DNA from: a virus | Reading direction: 5' to 3' (one strand) | DNA length: 48,889 nt | Virus record (IMG/VR): IMGVR_UViG_3300049595_004909 | Span: 1-48,889 of that record | Part shown: piece after piece, positions 21,012 to 29,519 of the stretch | How the letters are laid out: each line of letters begins with the position of its first letter | Position numbering within the stretch: position 1 is the first letter of the stretch | The notes under the pieces: generated by a model | What the model saw: only the letters and a program-made list of their open reading frames with translations | Database searches by the model: none | What the model was told of the DNA's origin: nothing | Position numbers and translations under genes: made by a program

Positions 21012-23597
21012 ATGGCATTAGTCACTAACAACATCTCCGGTAGCTCAGCAGGCAACTGGAGAATTGGCGTAACAGGTTCGGTTACAATTGCAAATCCAGG
21101 ATCAAGGCCATGGCCCAAGCTTCCTGGTGTCGATGTTGATCTATTCGTTAGCGGTAACATCGGCGGCGTAGGTGCTGGAAGCGGCGTCACTGTTTTCGGT
21201 GGCGACGTTGTTCTCAGCGGTACTCTACACGGAGGATCACCGCTTAAGATTGGCACAGACGTTGGTGTTACAGGCAGCTTGGCTCTTAACAACGTTGCTG
21301 CTGCTCCAACAGCAGGCGCTAACGAGGCAGTCCTCTACGCAAGAGCAGGCACGCTCTACTTCAAGAATGCAGGCGGTGGTGAGACTGCTGTAGGATCAGG
21401 CGGCGGCGGCGGCGGCGGTGGACCGTTCACTGAGTCTACCAACGTCGCTGCGTTCACCACATCGTCGATCGCCATCGGACTCGAAGCTGTAGCAAACACA
21501 AAGGGAACAGACGTCTTCTTCTTCGTCTCTGGATCGACTGACGGCCAGAAGGCTGCACTTTTCGGTGGAACCATTGTAACATCTGGCTCTCTAAACCTCA
21601 CTAGCGATGCAGGTGAGATTGCTCACATCGGCGGCAACGGTGAGATCAGCGGTTCTGGCGCGCTGCAGGCAGGTGGAAACCTCACTGTTGGTGGAACGGC
21701 ACTGGTTGTTGGAACTTCAACCCTAACAGGCGATGTCACCTTTGGTGGTAACATTGTTGCTGATGCGGATGAAGCAAAAAGCATCTTCACTGCTGTGACG
21801 TCCAATGCAATTACCATTGGTAACGGAACATCCACAGCTACAGTGAGAAACCTCACAGTCAACGGATCAACGATCACTGCTACAACGCCAACTTCGATAA
21901 ACCTCGGAGACACGGCAGCGACAGTAAATGTTGGCCAGAGCGGAACAAGCAACACGCTAAATGTTCGTGGTAACGCAAATATCACAGGCAATGCTGTTGT
22001 ATCGGGCGACCTAACTGTTAATGGTACGACAACTACAGTCAGCACAACAAATCTCCTGGTTAGAGATCCGCTTCTTTATATTGGAAGCGGAAGCGCTGCA
22101 GGCGTAGTCGCATACGGAGGTCTCGCTCTCGCATCAGGCTCTGCAACGGCAGACAATGCGATGGTGTTTGTCAAGGACTCAAGCGACGTCTGGGCAGTCG
22201 GTCGCCAAGATGTCACTGCGGGTACAAGAACCAATACAACATCACTGAACTACATCCCGCTCAGAGCCAGCAGCTTGCAGCTAGGTGGAACGGTTGGATC
22301 GGCAGCAACAACAGCTAACGTCTACCTTACATCATCTGATGGATCATCAGCGATATTGAACGTCAAGTCATCGGGCAACTCGTTAGCTTTCGCGCAAGGT
22401 GGAACCAATAAGATTCTATTCGGTGACTATGCTGGGTCAGGTGAAGCGATTATTCAAGGTCAAAATGGCGAAGGTGTTACAAGTGATTTATGGATTTCAG
22501 GCACAAACATCAACATCGGCCACACAACAAACAACGCAATACAGATTCTTGGAAATGATAAGCCGGGCGGTCGTCTATCGATTGACGGAACTCTCCCAAA
22601 TCTTGTCTTCAACATTGCAGCAAGAAACGCAACCTCAGCTTTCGCAATGTCGCTTACAGGATCGGGTGTAACGCTTGGCTCAAACGATGGAAAGACATTC
22701 TTCCAGTTTGCTAATTTAGCTTATGCTGAAGCTGCTGTTGATATACCTAACTCATCTGGCTTCAAGGTTGGTGCAGTTGCAGGAAAGTCACTTCTAGTCA
22801 GCGGATCGACAATTCTTGCAAATGCAGGTGCTGCTGGGTTTAGAGTCCAAAGAGATGGCTCAAACGTCGGATCTATCCAGGGAATCATAGGATCAAGCCT
22901 CATACTTGCTGCATACACAGGCAATGCCGGTCCGTCGTTCGGAACGGCTACACAACTTGTGCTTACGGGCTCAGAGGTTGTTCTAGGCTCACAAACAGCA
23001 GGTGTGGTCAACTTCCAGCAGGCCGGCGGAACACACCTTAGCATCCTCAAGAATGCGAACACAACTCTCATCACAGGATCTGCAAACCAGAATGTTACGC
23101 TTGCTGCAGGTGCTGGAACTACCGCGCTTACCCTGAGCGGTAGCACAGTCATAGCAAACACCGGTAACGGTGGATTTGTCTTCATAAAAGATGGTGCCAC
23201 AGAGCTTCACATCAATGCGCTAGGTTCAACAACAACAATCTCGGGTTCTGCAACCCAGAATGTTACGATCGCTGCTGGAACTGGAGCAACGACAGTAGAG
23301 GTTAGCGGCAGCATTGCTAAGATAACAGGTGGAACGTCTATTGACTTCTTCAAAGACACGACAAGGATAGCATTCGTTGGTGCATCACCAACCAACAACC
23401 TCCTTGGTTTGCATCCTAACTCTGATGTCACCTACAACCTTGGCTCACCCGAGCGTCGCTGGGCAAACATCTACACCGGAGACTTGCACCTCCGAAACGA
23501 TCGCGGCGACTGGACCATCATCGAGGAGAGAGATTACCTCAGCATCACGAACAACTACAACGGCAAGCGTTACAAGTTCGTTCTCGAGGAAATATAA
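21012..23597 (+). CDS. Long fibre protein B, paralogue of fibre A
   Basis: An 861-residue Ser/Thr/Gly-rich protein with GAGGGA upstream. It shares with fibre A a poly-Gly hinge followed by GPFTESTNVAAFTTSSIAIGL, the VRDPLLYIGSGS...DVWAVGRQDV...PLRASSLQLGG segment, and the C-terminal NLGSPERRWANIYTGDLHLRNDRGDW...KRYKFVLE domain. It lacks the YadA repeats. Local GC is higher near both ends than in the middle. It is the last gene before the strong terminator. The pair probably arose by duplication and may give alternative or hetero-oligomeric fibres. Confidence 0.8.
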   Translation: MALVTNNISGSSAGNWRIGVTGSVTIANPGSRPWPKLPGVDVDLFVSGNIGGVGAGSGVTVFGGDVVLSGTLHGGSPLKIGTDVGVTGSLALNNVAAAPTAGANEAVLYARAGTLYFKNAGGGETAVGSGGGGGGGGPFTESTNVAAFTTSSIAIGLEAVANTKGTDVFFFVSGSTDGQKAALFGGTIVTSGSLNLTSDAGEIAHIGGNGEISGSGALQAGGNLTVGGTALVVGTSTLTGDVTFGGNIVADADEAKSIFTAVTSNAITIGNGTSTATVRNLTVNGSTITATTPTSINLGDTAATVNVGQSGTSNTLNVRGNANITGNAVVSGDLTVNGTTTTVSTTNLLVRDPLLYIGSGSAAGVVAYGGLALASGSATADNAMVFVKDSSDVWAVGRQDVTAGTRTNTTSLNYIPLRASSLQLGGTVGSAATTANVYLTSSDGSSAILNVKSSGNSLAFAQGGTNKILFGDYAGSGEAIIQGQNGEGVTSDLWISGTNINIGHTTNNAIQILGNDKPGGRLSIDGTLPNLVFNIAARNATSAFAMSLTGSGVTLGSNDGKTFFQFANLAYAEAAVDIPNSSGFKVGAVAGKSLLVSGSTILANAGAAGFRVQRDGSNVGSIQGIIGSSLILAAYTGNAGPSFGTATQLVLTGSEVVLGSQTAGVVNFQQAGGTHLSILKNANTTLITGSANQNVTLAAGAGTTALTLSGSTVIANTGNGGFVFIKDGATELHINALGSTTTISGSATQNVTIAAGTGATTVEVSGSIAKITGGTSIDFFKDTTRIAFVGASPTNNLLGLHPNSDVTYNLGSPERRWANIYTGDLHLRNDRGDWTIIEERDYLSITNNYNGKRYKFVLEEI

Positions 23598-23616
23598 TCC
23601 TCTAGTTAGAGGTTTT

Positions 23617-23652
23617 GGCCCGGCAGTTTACCTGCCGGGCCTTTTCTTTTTT
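23617..23652 (+). terminator. Strong rho-independent terminator
   Basis: GGCCCGGCAG, loop TTTAC, CTGCCGGGCC form a perfect 10-bp GC-rich stem (23617-23641), followed by TTTTCTTTTTT. A smaller CCTCTAGTTAGAGG hairpin (23599-23612) precedes it. It separates fibre genes from the glycan locus. Confidence 0.93.
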
Positions 23653-23663
23653 CGCCAGAGTGC

Positions 23664-23669
23664 CATTAT
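23664..23669 (+). promoter_or_regulatory. -10-like hexamer CATTAT, leaderless geometry
   Basis: CATTAT ends six bases before the ATG at 23676 and sits immediately after the terminator, where a new promoter is needed. No Shine-Dalgarno sequence fits between it and the ATG. It overlaps a TTATAGCA (23666-23673) that also occurs at 4663. Confidence 0.42.
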
Positions 23670-23675
23670 AGCAGT

Positions 23676-25505
23676 ATGAATAAAAACTGCATTTTTGTTG
23701 CCGATCTCTTTTCTGAAGATTACGCCGGAGGCGCTGAGCTAACCACAGAGGCGTTGATCGAATCGTCACCACTTCCTGTTATTAAGAAGCGTGCCCGTGA
23801 GCTTGACATAAAGTTTATGGAGGAGCACAAGGATGACATGTGGGTCTTTGGAAATTTTGTCTCGATAGACTTCAATCTTATTCCCACAATAGTGGCAAAC
23901 CTGAAGTATGTCGTTCTTGAATATGACTACAAGTTCTGTCTGTATAGGTCTATTGAGAAGCACGAGAATGAGACAGGACACAGGTGTGACTGTCATGAGT
24001 CACAAATCGGCAAGATTGTTTCGGCTTTTTACTATGCCGCTGATCATATTTTCTGGATGTCAAGCGGTCAGAGAGACAGGTACTATTCTAGATTTCCGTT
24101 CCTTGGAGATCACGCTTCTACCGTCCTTTCTTCTGTGTTTAATAGAGAATTCTTTAATTTTGTCGACAGCGTGGATAAAACTAAGATTCGCGATGGCTGG
24201 ATTGTTCTAGGCTCTAATTCATGGATCAAGGGCGCAGAGGACGCAACAGAGTGGTGTCTAGCAAATAACAAGAAGCATGAAGTTGTCTGGGATCTTCCAT
24301 ATAACCAGCTTCTTGAAAAACTCTCATCTGCCGAGGGCTTCGTCTACCTACCTCGAGGCGGTGACACATGTCCTCGGATGGTCATTGAGGCAAAACTTTT
24401 AGGCTGCCAGCTCCAGACCAACGATAACGTCCAGCACTCAAACGAAGATTGGTTCCAGAGTTCACCAGATGATGTCTGTTCTTACTTGAAGGGGCGGCCT
24501 GATGTGTTTTGGGGGCAGGTAAATAAAATCATCCAGAATCAACCCACGTTATCTGGATACACTACAACCAAAGACTGTGTGTCGCAAGGCTATCCTTGGG
24601 AAGAGACTATCAATTCGATGTTAGGATTTTGTGATGAGGTCGTTGTTGTTGATGGAGGTTCAACTGATGGGACATGGGAAAAGCTTGAGGATCTTGCACA
24701 GAGCAATAGTAAGCTAGTCATCAAGCAGATTACGAGAGACTGGAACAGTAAGCGATTTGCTGTTTTTGATGGTGCTCAAAAGGCAGAAGCTCGTAAGCTT
24801 TGCACGAAAGATTTCTGTTGGCAGATGGATGCTGATGAAATAGTGCTAGAGCGCGATTATGACAAAATTCGTGAGCTATGCAAAGGATTCCCAAAGTCAA
24901 TAGATCTGATCTGCTTGCCTGTTGTTGAATATTGGGGATCGAAGTCCAAGGTAAGGATGGATATCAACCCGTGGAAGTGGCGACTTAGTCGAAATTTGCC
25001 ACACATCACGCATGGCATACCAGCAAATCTTAGGCGCTTCGATGAAAACGGCGACATGTTTGCCTCGCAAGGAACTGATGGTTGCGATTTCATTCACACT
25101 AAATCGGGCACGCCAATCCATAGTGCAGGTTTTTACACAGAAGAGGCACACAGGGTAAGAATGACAGCGCTATCAGGTCACCCAGAGGCACAGCATGCAT
25201 ATTCGACATGGTTCAAGCATATTGTTGATGCTTTGCCATCTGTGAGGCACTATTCCTGGTTTAATATTGAGCGTAAGATCAAGACTTATCGAGGATACTG
25301 GCAGAAGCACTGGGAAAGCCTCTATGACATACGACAGGAGGACACGGCAGAGAACAACATGTTCTTCGACAAGCCCTGGTCAGATGTAACAGATGATGAT
25401 ATCAAGACCTTGGCACATAGGCTTTCGACCGAGCTTGGTGGCCACATATTCCACAATAAGATTAGCTGGAGCCGCAAGACGCCGCACATAGAAGGCATCG
25501 AATGA
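23676..25505 (+). CDS. Two-domain glycosyltransferase (GT4-like + GT2)
   Basis: A 609-residue fusion. Residues 1-290 resemble a GT-B/GT4-type protein: an N-terminal DYAGGAELTTEAL loop, FVYLPRGGDTCPRMVIEAKLLG as the nucleotide-sugar-binding motif. Residues 300-609 are GT2 type: MLGFCDEVVVVDGGSTDGTW, a DxD motif in QMDADEI, and a later acceptor-side half. It starts the glycan locus and probably transfers two sugars in sequence. It has ATGA coupling to the next gene. Sugar and acceptor are unknown. Confidence 0.8.
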   Translation: MNKNCIFVADLFSEDYAGGAELTTEALIESSPLPVIKKRARELDIKFMEEHKDDMWVFGNFVSIDFNLIPTIVANLKYVVLEYDYKFCLYRSIEKHENETGHRCDCHESQIGKIVSAFYYAADHIFWMSSGQRDRYYSRFPFLGDHASTVLSSVFNREFFNFVDSVDKTKIRDGWIVLGSNSWIKGAEDATEWCLANNKKHEVVWDLPYNQLLEKLSSAEGFVYLPRGGDTCPRMVIEAKLLGCQLQTNDNVQHSNEDWFQSSPDDVCSYLKGRPDVFWGQVNKIIQNQPTLSGYTTTKDCVSQGYPWEETINSMLGFCDEVVVVDGGSTDGTWEKLEDLAQSNSKLVIKQITRDWNSKRFAVFDGAQKAEARKLCTKDFCWQMDADEIVLERDYDKIRELCKGFPKSIDLICLPVVEYWGSKSKVRMDINPWKWRLSRNLPHITHGIPANLRRFDENGDMFASQGTDGCDFIHTKSGTPIHSAGFYTEEAHRVRMTALSGHPEAQHAYSTWFKHIVDALPSVRHYSWFNIERKIKTYRGYWQKHWESLYDIRQEDTAENNMFFDKPWSDVTDDDIKTLAHRLSTELGGHIFHNKISWSRKTPHIEGIE

Positions 25506-26197
25506 TAGAAATCTCAGTTGTCATACCTGCATACAATGCGGCAGGGACTCTTCGTGAGGCAGTTGTAAGTGCTCTGTCGCAGGGAGAAGAAGTACGTGAG
25601 GTCATCATTGTTGTCAATGGATGCACTGATGATACAATGAATGTTGCCGTGTCTTTAAAAGAAGAAGATGATAGAGTTTTAATCTTCGAATCTAGAAAGG
25701 GCAAAGTTCCTGCAAGAAATAAGGGATTCGCAATGGCTAGGTTTCCTTTTATCGCGCTTCTAGACGCTGATGACATCTGGCATGCAGGTAAAATTAAGAA
25801 GCAGGTGGCAGCCTTTGATGATGATATTGATATTGTAGGAACACAGATAGTCACAACAGATAAGAAGGGCACAATTTTACCAGAACAGATCACTCATCCA
25901 AGTGATCATGATCAAATTGTTTCATATCTCTTAAATGGAAGAAATTGCATAGCCAATTCAAGTGTTGTTTTTAGAAAGTCTATCTTAGACTTCATTGGAA
26001 CATACGAGGACTGCTTCCCTTTCTGCGAAGATTATCATCTTTGGATTAGAGCAATCAAGTTTGCGAGGATGAAGAACCTTCCTGACAGGCTTGTAACCTA
26101 TAGGTTTGAGCACAGTCCTGCATATGACCCACAAATTGCCATGGCATTATCAACCTTCTATAAGTCGCTGTATGCTTATACGGGTGTCATAAGATGA
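25502..26197 (+). CDS. GT2 family glycosyltransferase
   Basis: A 231-residue GT-A enzyme: ISVVIPAYNAAGTLREAVVSALSQ, VNGCTDDT, GKVPARNKGFAMARFPFIALLDADDIW (the DDD metal site), and CEDYHLWIRA in the acceptor region (ED-Y). All core GT2 motifs are present and length is normal. It overlaps both neighbours by four bases, so translation is coupled. Confidence 0.88.
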   Translation: MIEISVVIPAYNAAGTLREAVVSALSQGEEVREVIIVVNGCTDDTMNVAVSLKEEDDRVLIFESRKGKVPARNKGFAMARFPFIALLDADDIWHAGKIKKQVAAFDDDIDIVGTQIVTTDKKGTILPEQITHPSDHDQIVSYLLNGRNCIANSSVVFRKSILDFIGTYEDCFPFCEDYHLWIRAIKFARMKNLPDRLVTYRFEHSPAYDPQIAMALSTFYKSLYAYTGVIR

Positions 26198-27000
26198 TTG
26201 ATGTTATAGTTTTTTCTAAGAATCGTCCTCTCCAGCTTTACGCACTACTAGAGTCGATGCTTTCTTTTACTGATGCTGGTCAAGTTGCGCAAGTTTCTGT
26301 TATCTACTCGTATGATGATGAGTACAGCTCCGCTCTTGATGAGGTAAAAAAGAAATTTGAAGGAATAACCTTCATCAAGCAGACAAATTTCAAAAGAGAT
26401 GTTGCAACTGCTCTCTTTGCCAGCACCAATGATTTTTGTACATTTTTAGTTGATGATATTGTCTTCAAAAATACGATATCACTTGGCAACATAGTTGAGC
26501 TATTGAAGAACAATCCCGGATTGCTAACTTATTCGATGAGAATGGGTCTTCATCTTAACTTTTGCTACCCGACAGACAAAATCCAACCCATCCCAGATGG
26601 AAGCATTATTAGTCAGACATTTGTTTGGAATTGGACGAATGCACAAGGTGACTGGAGTTATCCACTTTCTCTTGATGGACACGTCTTTAAAAAGTCTGAT
26701 GTGATGACATGGACTTCAAAGATTAACTTCAATAATCCAAACCAGCTTGAAGATTTTATGCAGCATGCAAAGACACAAGGCTTATCACAGCATTGTGCGT
26801 GTCATGTGTTTTCATCCATTGTCAACATGCCAATCAACCGTGTGCAAAATGAATATGCTAATCGATGTGGTGAAGTAGATCCATCAAAGTTACTAGAAGT
26901 TTGGAGTAGCGGTAAGAAGATCGATATTGGGCACACGTTCAAGATCATCAATGAATCAGCACATTATCCTGTCAACATAAAGATCGTGGATCGTGAATGA
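26194..27000 (+). CDS. Putative GT-A glycosyltransferase
   Basis: A 268-residue protein with N-terminal MIDVIVFSKNRPLQLYALLESML, and CTFLVDDIVFK as a likely DxD metal site. The C-terminal part has a His/Cys-rich segment (SQHCACHVF). It resembles uncharacterised GT2-like proteins of phage and capsule loci. It is coupled on both sides by ATGA overlaps. The donor is unknown. Confidence 0.65.
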   Translation: MIDVIVFSKNRPLQLYALLESMLSFTDAGQVAQVSVIYSYDDEYSSALDEVKKKFEGITFIKQTNFKRDVATALFASTNDFCTFLVDDIVFKNTISLGNIVELLKNNPGLLTYSMRMGLHLNFCYPTDKIQPIPDGSIISQTFVWNWTNAQGDWSYPLSLDGHVFKKSDVMTWTSKINFNNPNQLEDFMQHAKTQGLSQHCACHVFSSIVNMPINRVQNEYANRCGEVDPSKLLEVWSSGKKIDIGHTFKIINESAHYPVNIKIVDRE

Positions 27001-27845
27001 AAGAAACAGTTAACCTACACCTCGCCTCGCTGCATAGAGGCCCAGGGCGTGTCGCAGAAAATCTTATTGTAGGCCTGCAAAAGAAAGGCATAGATGTTAC
27101 TGCATGTGATGAGCCTCGCAAAGGTGTCTACCAAGGGTGCCTCCAGGCAACAGCCGCCATTAAGTCTATAGATGGCAACACTCTGATGGGACCTAACCTA
27201 TTTGTGCTACCCTCAGAGTGGGGTGACTACACAAAGAAGTTCAATCATTTTGTCGTTCCAAGCCTGTGGGTCAAGAACAAGTATCTAGAATTTGACAGCA
27301 TGCAGCATGCGTCAATCGATGTTTGGCCCGTGGGCATTGCTACGGATATCTGGAATAGAAAGGATCCCGTTTCTAATAAGACGGCGCTAATTTACTTCAA
27401 AAATAGACAGCAGCATGAGCTTGACGCTGTTAAAGAATCGTTGAAATCGCTAGGATGGAACTACAACATACTCACGTATGGCTCATATGAAGAGAAAGAT
27501 CTGTTTGAGGCATGCCAGGTGGCACAATTTTGTGTCATTCTGACCAACACAGAGTCTCAAGGAATTGCCTACATGCAGATCTTATCAATGAATGTTCCTT
27601 GCCTTGTATTTAACAAAAACACGTGGAATAATGAAGGTAGGTACAAACATGTTCCTGCTACTAGCGTCCCTTATTTTGATCACAGCTGCGGCCTTATAAA
27701 GGACGCCATTTCTAACGAAGACATCGAAGAATTCACTAGACAGTATCAAAATTTTTCACCAAGATCCTTCATAGTTGAAAATTTCAACTTAGAGAAGCAG
27801 GCACAAGAGTACATGACATTACTTAGAAGGTATCAAAATGTCTAA
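26997..27845 (+). CDS. Putative GT-B (GT4-like) glycosyltransferase
   Basis: A 282-residue protein. The N-terminal LHLASLHRGPGRVAENLIVGLQKKGI is a GT-B acceptor-domain start. VVPSLWVKNKY and the C-terminal CVILTNTESQGIAYMQILSMNVPCLVF correspond to the E(x7)E-like donor region, although the second Glu of the usual motif is not clear. It is shorter than typical GT4 enzymes (about 370). It overlaps the next gene by eight bases. Confidence 0.65.
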   Translation: MKETVNLHLASLHRGPGRVAENLIVGLQKKGIDVTACDEPRKGVYQGCLQATAAIKSIDGNTLMGPNLFVLPSEWGDYTKKFNHFVVPSLWVKNKYLEFDSMQHASIDVWPVGIATDIWNRKDPVSNKTALIYFKNRQQHELDAVKESLKSLGWNYNILTYGSYEEKDLFEACQVAQFCVILTNTESQGIAYMQILSMNVPCLVFNKNTWNNEGRYKHVPATSVPYFDHSCGLIKDAISNEDIEEFTRQYQNFSPRSFIVENFNLEKQAQEYMTLLRRYQNV

Positions 27846-28641
27846 TCTGGTAAGCACGATCACATCGTGTTACAAAATGAAAGATTATTTGCTTCCGTTT
27901 CTTAACAACCTACCCAATCAAGTCGCGTTTGATAGATTACAGGTTGTTCTTGATCACAATGAGCCGGATGAAGAAGAAGTTTCCTGGATAGAACAGTTTA
28001 ACAAGAAATATCCTGGAAAGATCAAGCATATGATCAAAGATAAGGTGGTACCATATGGCATGTCTGTCAATGAGTGCATAAGAAATGCTGATGGTGATTA
28101 CCTGACAATTTGGAATATCGATGACACGCGAACATTTGACAGTATTGCTTCTCAAGCTCAAATTTTCGACAATGACCAAACCATCGACATTGTCAATGGT
28201 AGCTTTATCATAACCAACAAGTTTGATCTGAGATGGGGCAAGTTAGTAGATCACAGCCACCACCCAAGATCAGAATATCTCAGAAGCATGATTTTGGGCC
28301 CTTTCTTTATGTTTAGAAAGTCGCTAATAGAAAAATGCGGCTATTTTGATGAACAGCTTAAAAGCGGTGCAGATTTTGACTTTGCAATCAGAGCAGCTTA
28401 CAATTCTAATAAAATCGGGTACTCAAAATCAATTTTAGGATACTATCTTGATGAAGGTAAAGGACTATCAACAAGAGGTGATGGCTTACAAGAAACTGAG
28501 CGCACTGTAATAGAATTGAGATATGAAATTTTAGATAAAGTTGATCATCGATTTGTTGAAGCAGCGAGCAAATATGATATTAAGAATGTAAATGTCTTAG
28601 GTAAGAAGCTGCCTGCAGTCAACTATGTGAGGAACAAGTGA
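27838..28641 (+). CDS. GT2-like glycosyltransferase
   Basis: A 267-residue GT-A type protein: LVSTITSCYKMKDYLLPFLNNL, YGMSVNECIRNADGDYLTIWNIDDTR (IDD in place of DxD), FFMFRKSLIEKCGYFDEQLKSGADFDFAIRA as the acceptor-side loop. Motifs are complete enough for an active enzyme. The stop overlaps the GTG of the next gene. Confidence 0.78.
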   Translation: MSNLVSTITSCYKMKDYLLPFLNNLPNQVAFDRLQVVLDHNEPDEEEVSWIEQFNKKYPGKIKHMIKDKVVPYGMSVNECIRNADGDYLTIWNIDDTRTFDSIASQAQIFDNDQTIDIVNGSFIITNKFDLRWGKLVDHSHHPRSEYLRSMILGPFFMFRKSLIEKCGYFDEQLKSGADFDFAIRAAYNSNKIGYSKSILGYYLDEGKGLSTRGDGLQETERTVIELRYEILDKVDHRFVEAASKYDIKNVNVLGKKLPAVNYVRNK

Positions 28642-29519
28642 AGTTTATTGCGCTAATCCCGTTTAAGAATGAAGAAAGATTTTTGCCAACTTGCTTATCG
28701 AGCATCGTTGATGTTGTTGATGAAATAATCTGTGTTGACGATGGATCGACAGATAGGTCTAGAGAGATTGCTGAGAGCTTTGGGTGCAAAGTTCATCAAA
28801 ATGATCAACTAAGAGAATTTGGATGGTCTGAGCATCACATACGCCAGACATTGCTGAATCTTGGAAGGAAAGCAGGCGGAACGCATTTTTTATGCCTCGA
28901 TGCTGATGAAGCTTTAACATACCAGTTTGGCATTACATGTCGTTTTGTCTTGCCCATGCTAAAGCCGGGTTTCAATGCGAGAATGCAATGGCTTGCCTTG
29001 TGGAAAAGCCCCCACCATTTTAGACATGATAGATCTGTTTGGAGCAATAATTTTAAGGATTTCATATTTGCAGATGATGGGATCTGTAGTTACAAGTACG
29101 AGTTCATGCATGTTTCTAGGACACCTGTAACAAATAATGAAATCACGCTGAATCCAGAAATGGGTGCCGTTCTTCATTATCAATTTGTTGATTGGGAAAA
29201 TTTTAACATAAAGCAGGCAGATTACAGGTGCTCTGAGCTAATCAATGAACCTGGCAACTTCTTCAACATAAATCAAAAATACTCTATAACTTTTGAAAGA
29301 GATGACGTCTACTTACATGAAGTGCCTGAAGAGTGGCTGCTGAACATCAAGCAGCCAGATTTTGTGTCTAATCTAAAAGATTGGCGTAGAGACAGAATAA
29401 CATCATTTTTTAGAGATAAAGGCCCTGAGTTTTTTGAACCCCTTGACATATGGCACATAGAATCTCTACGTGAAGAGTTTAAAAATATGACAGGTAGGTA
29501 TCCAAGGAGCTCAAGGTGA
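28638..29519 (+). CDS. GT2 family glycosyltransferase
   Basis: A 293-residue protein starting at GTG (28638), overlapping the previous TGA. It has KFIALIPFKNEERFLPTCLSSIVDVVDEIICVDDGSTDRS and LCLDADEA (DxD), the core of the GT2 family close to lipopolysaccharide core transferases. The C-terminal half contains many aromatic residues. Ribosome binding is probably by GTGAGG just upstream. Confidence 0.85.
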   Translation: MKFIALIPFKNEERFLPTCLSSIVDVVDEIICVDDGSTDRSREIAESFGCKVHQNDQLREFGWSEHHIRQTLLNLGRKAGGTHFLCLDADEALTYQFGITCRFVLPMLKPGFNARMQWLALWKSPHHFRHDRSVWSNNFKDFIFADDGICSYKYEFMHVSRTPVTNNEITLNPEMGAVLHYQFVDWENFNIKQADYRCSELINEPGNFFNINQKYSITFERDDVYLHEVPEEWLLNIKQPDFVSNLKDWRRDRITSFFRDKGPEFFEPLDIWHIESLREEFKNMTGRYPRSSR

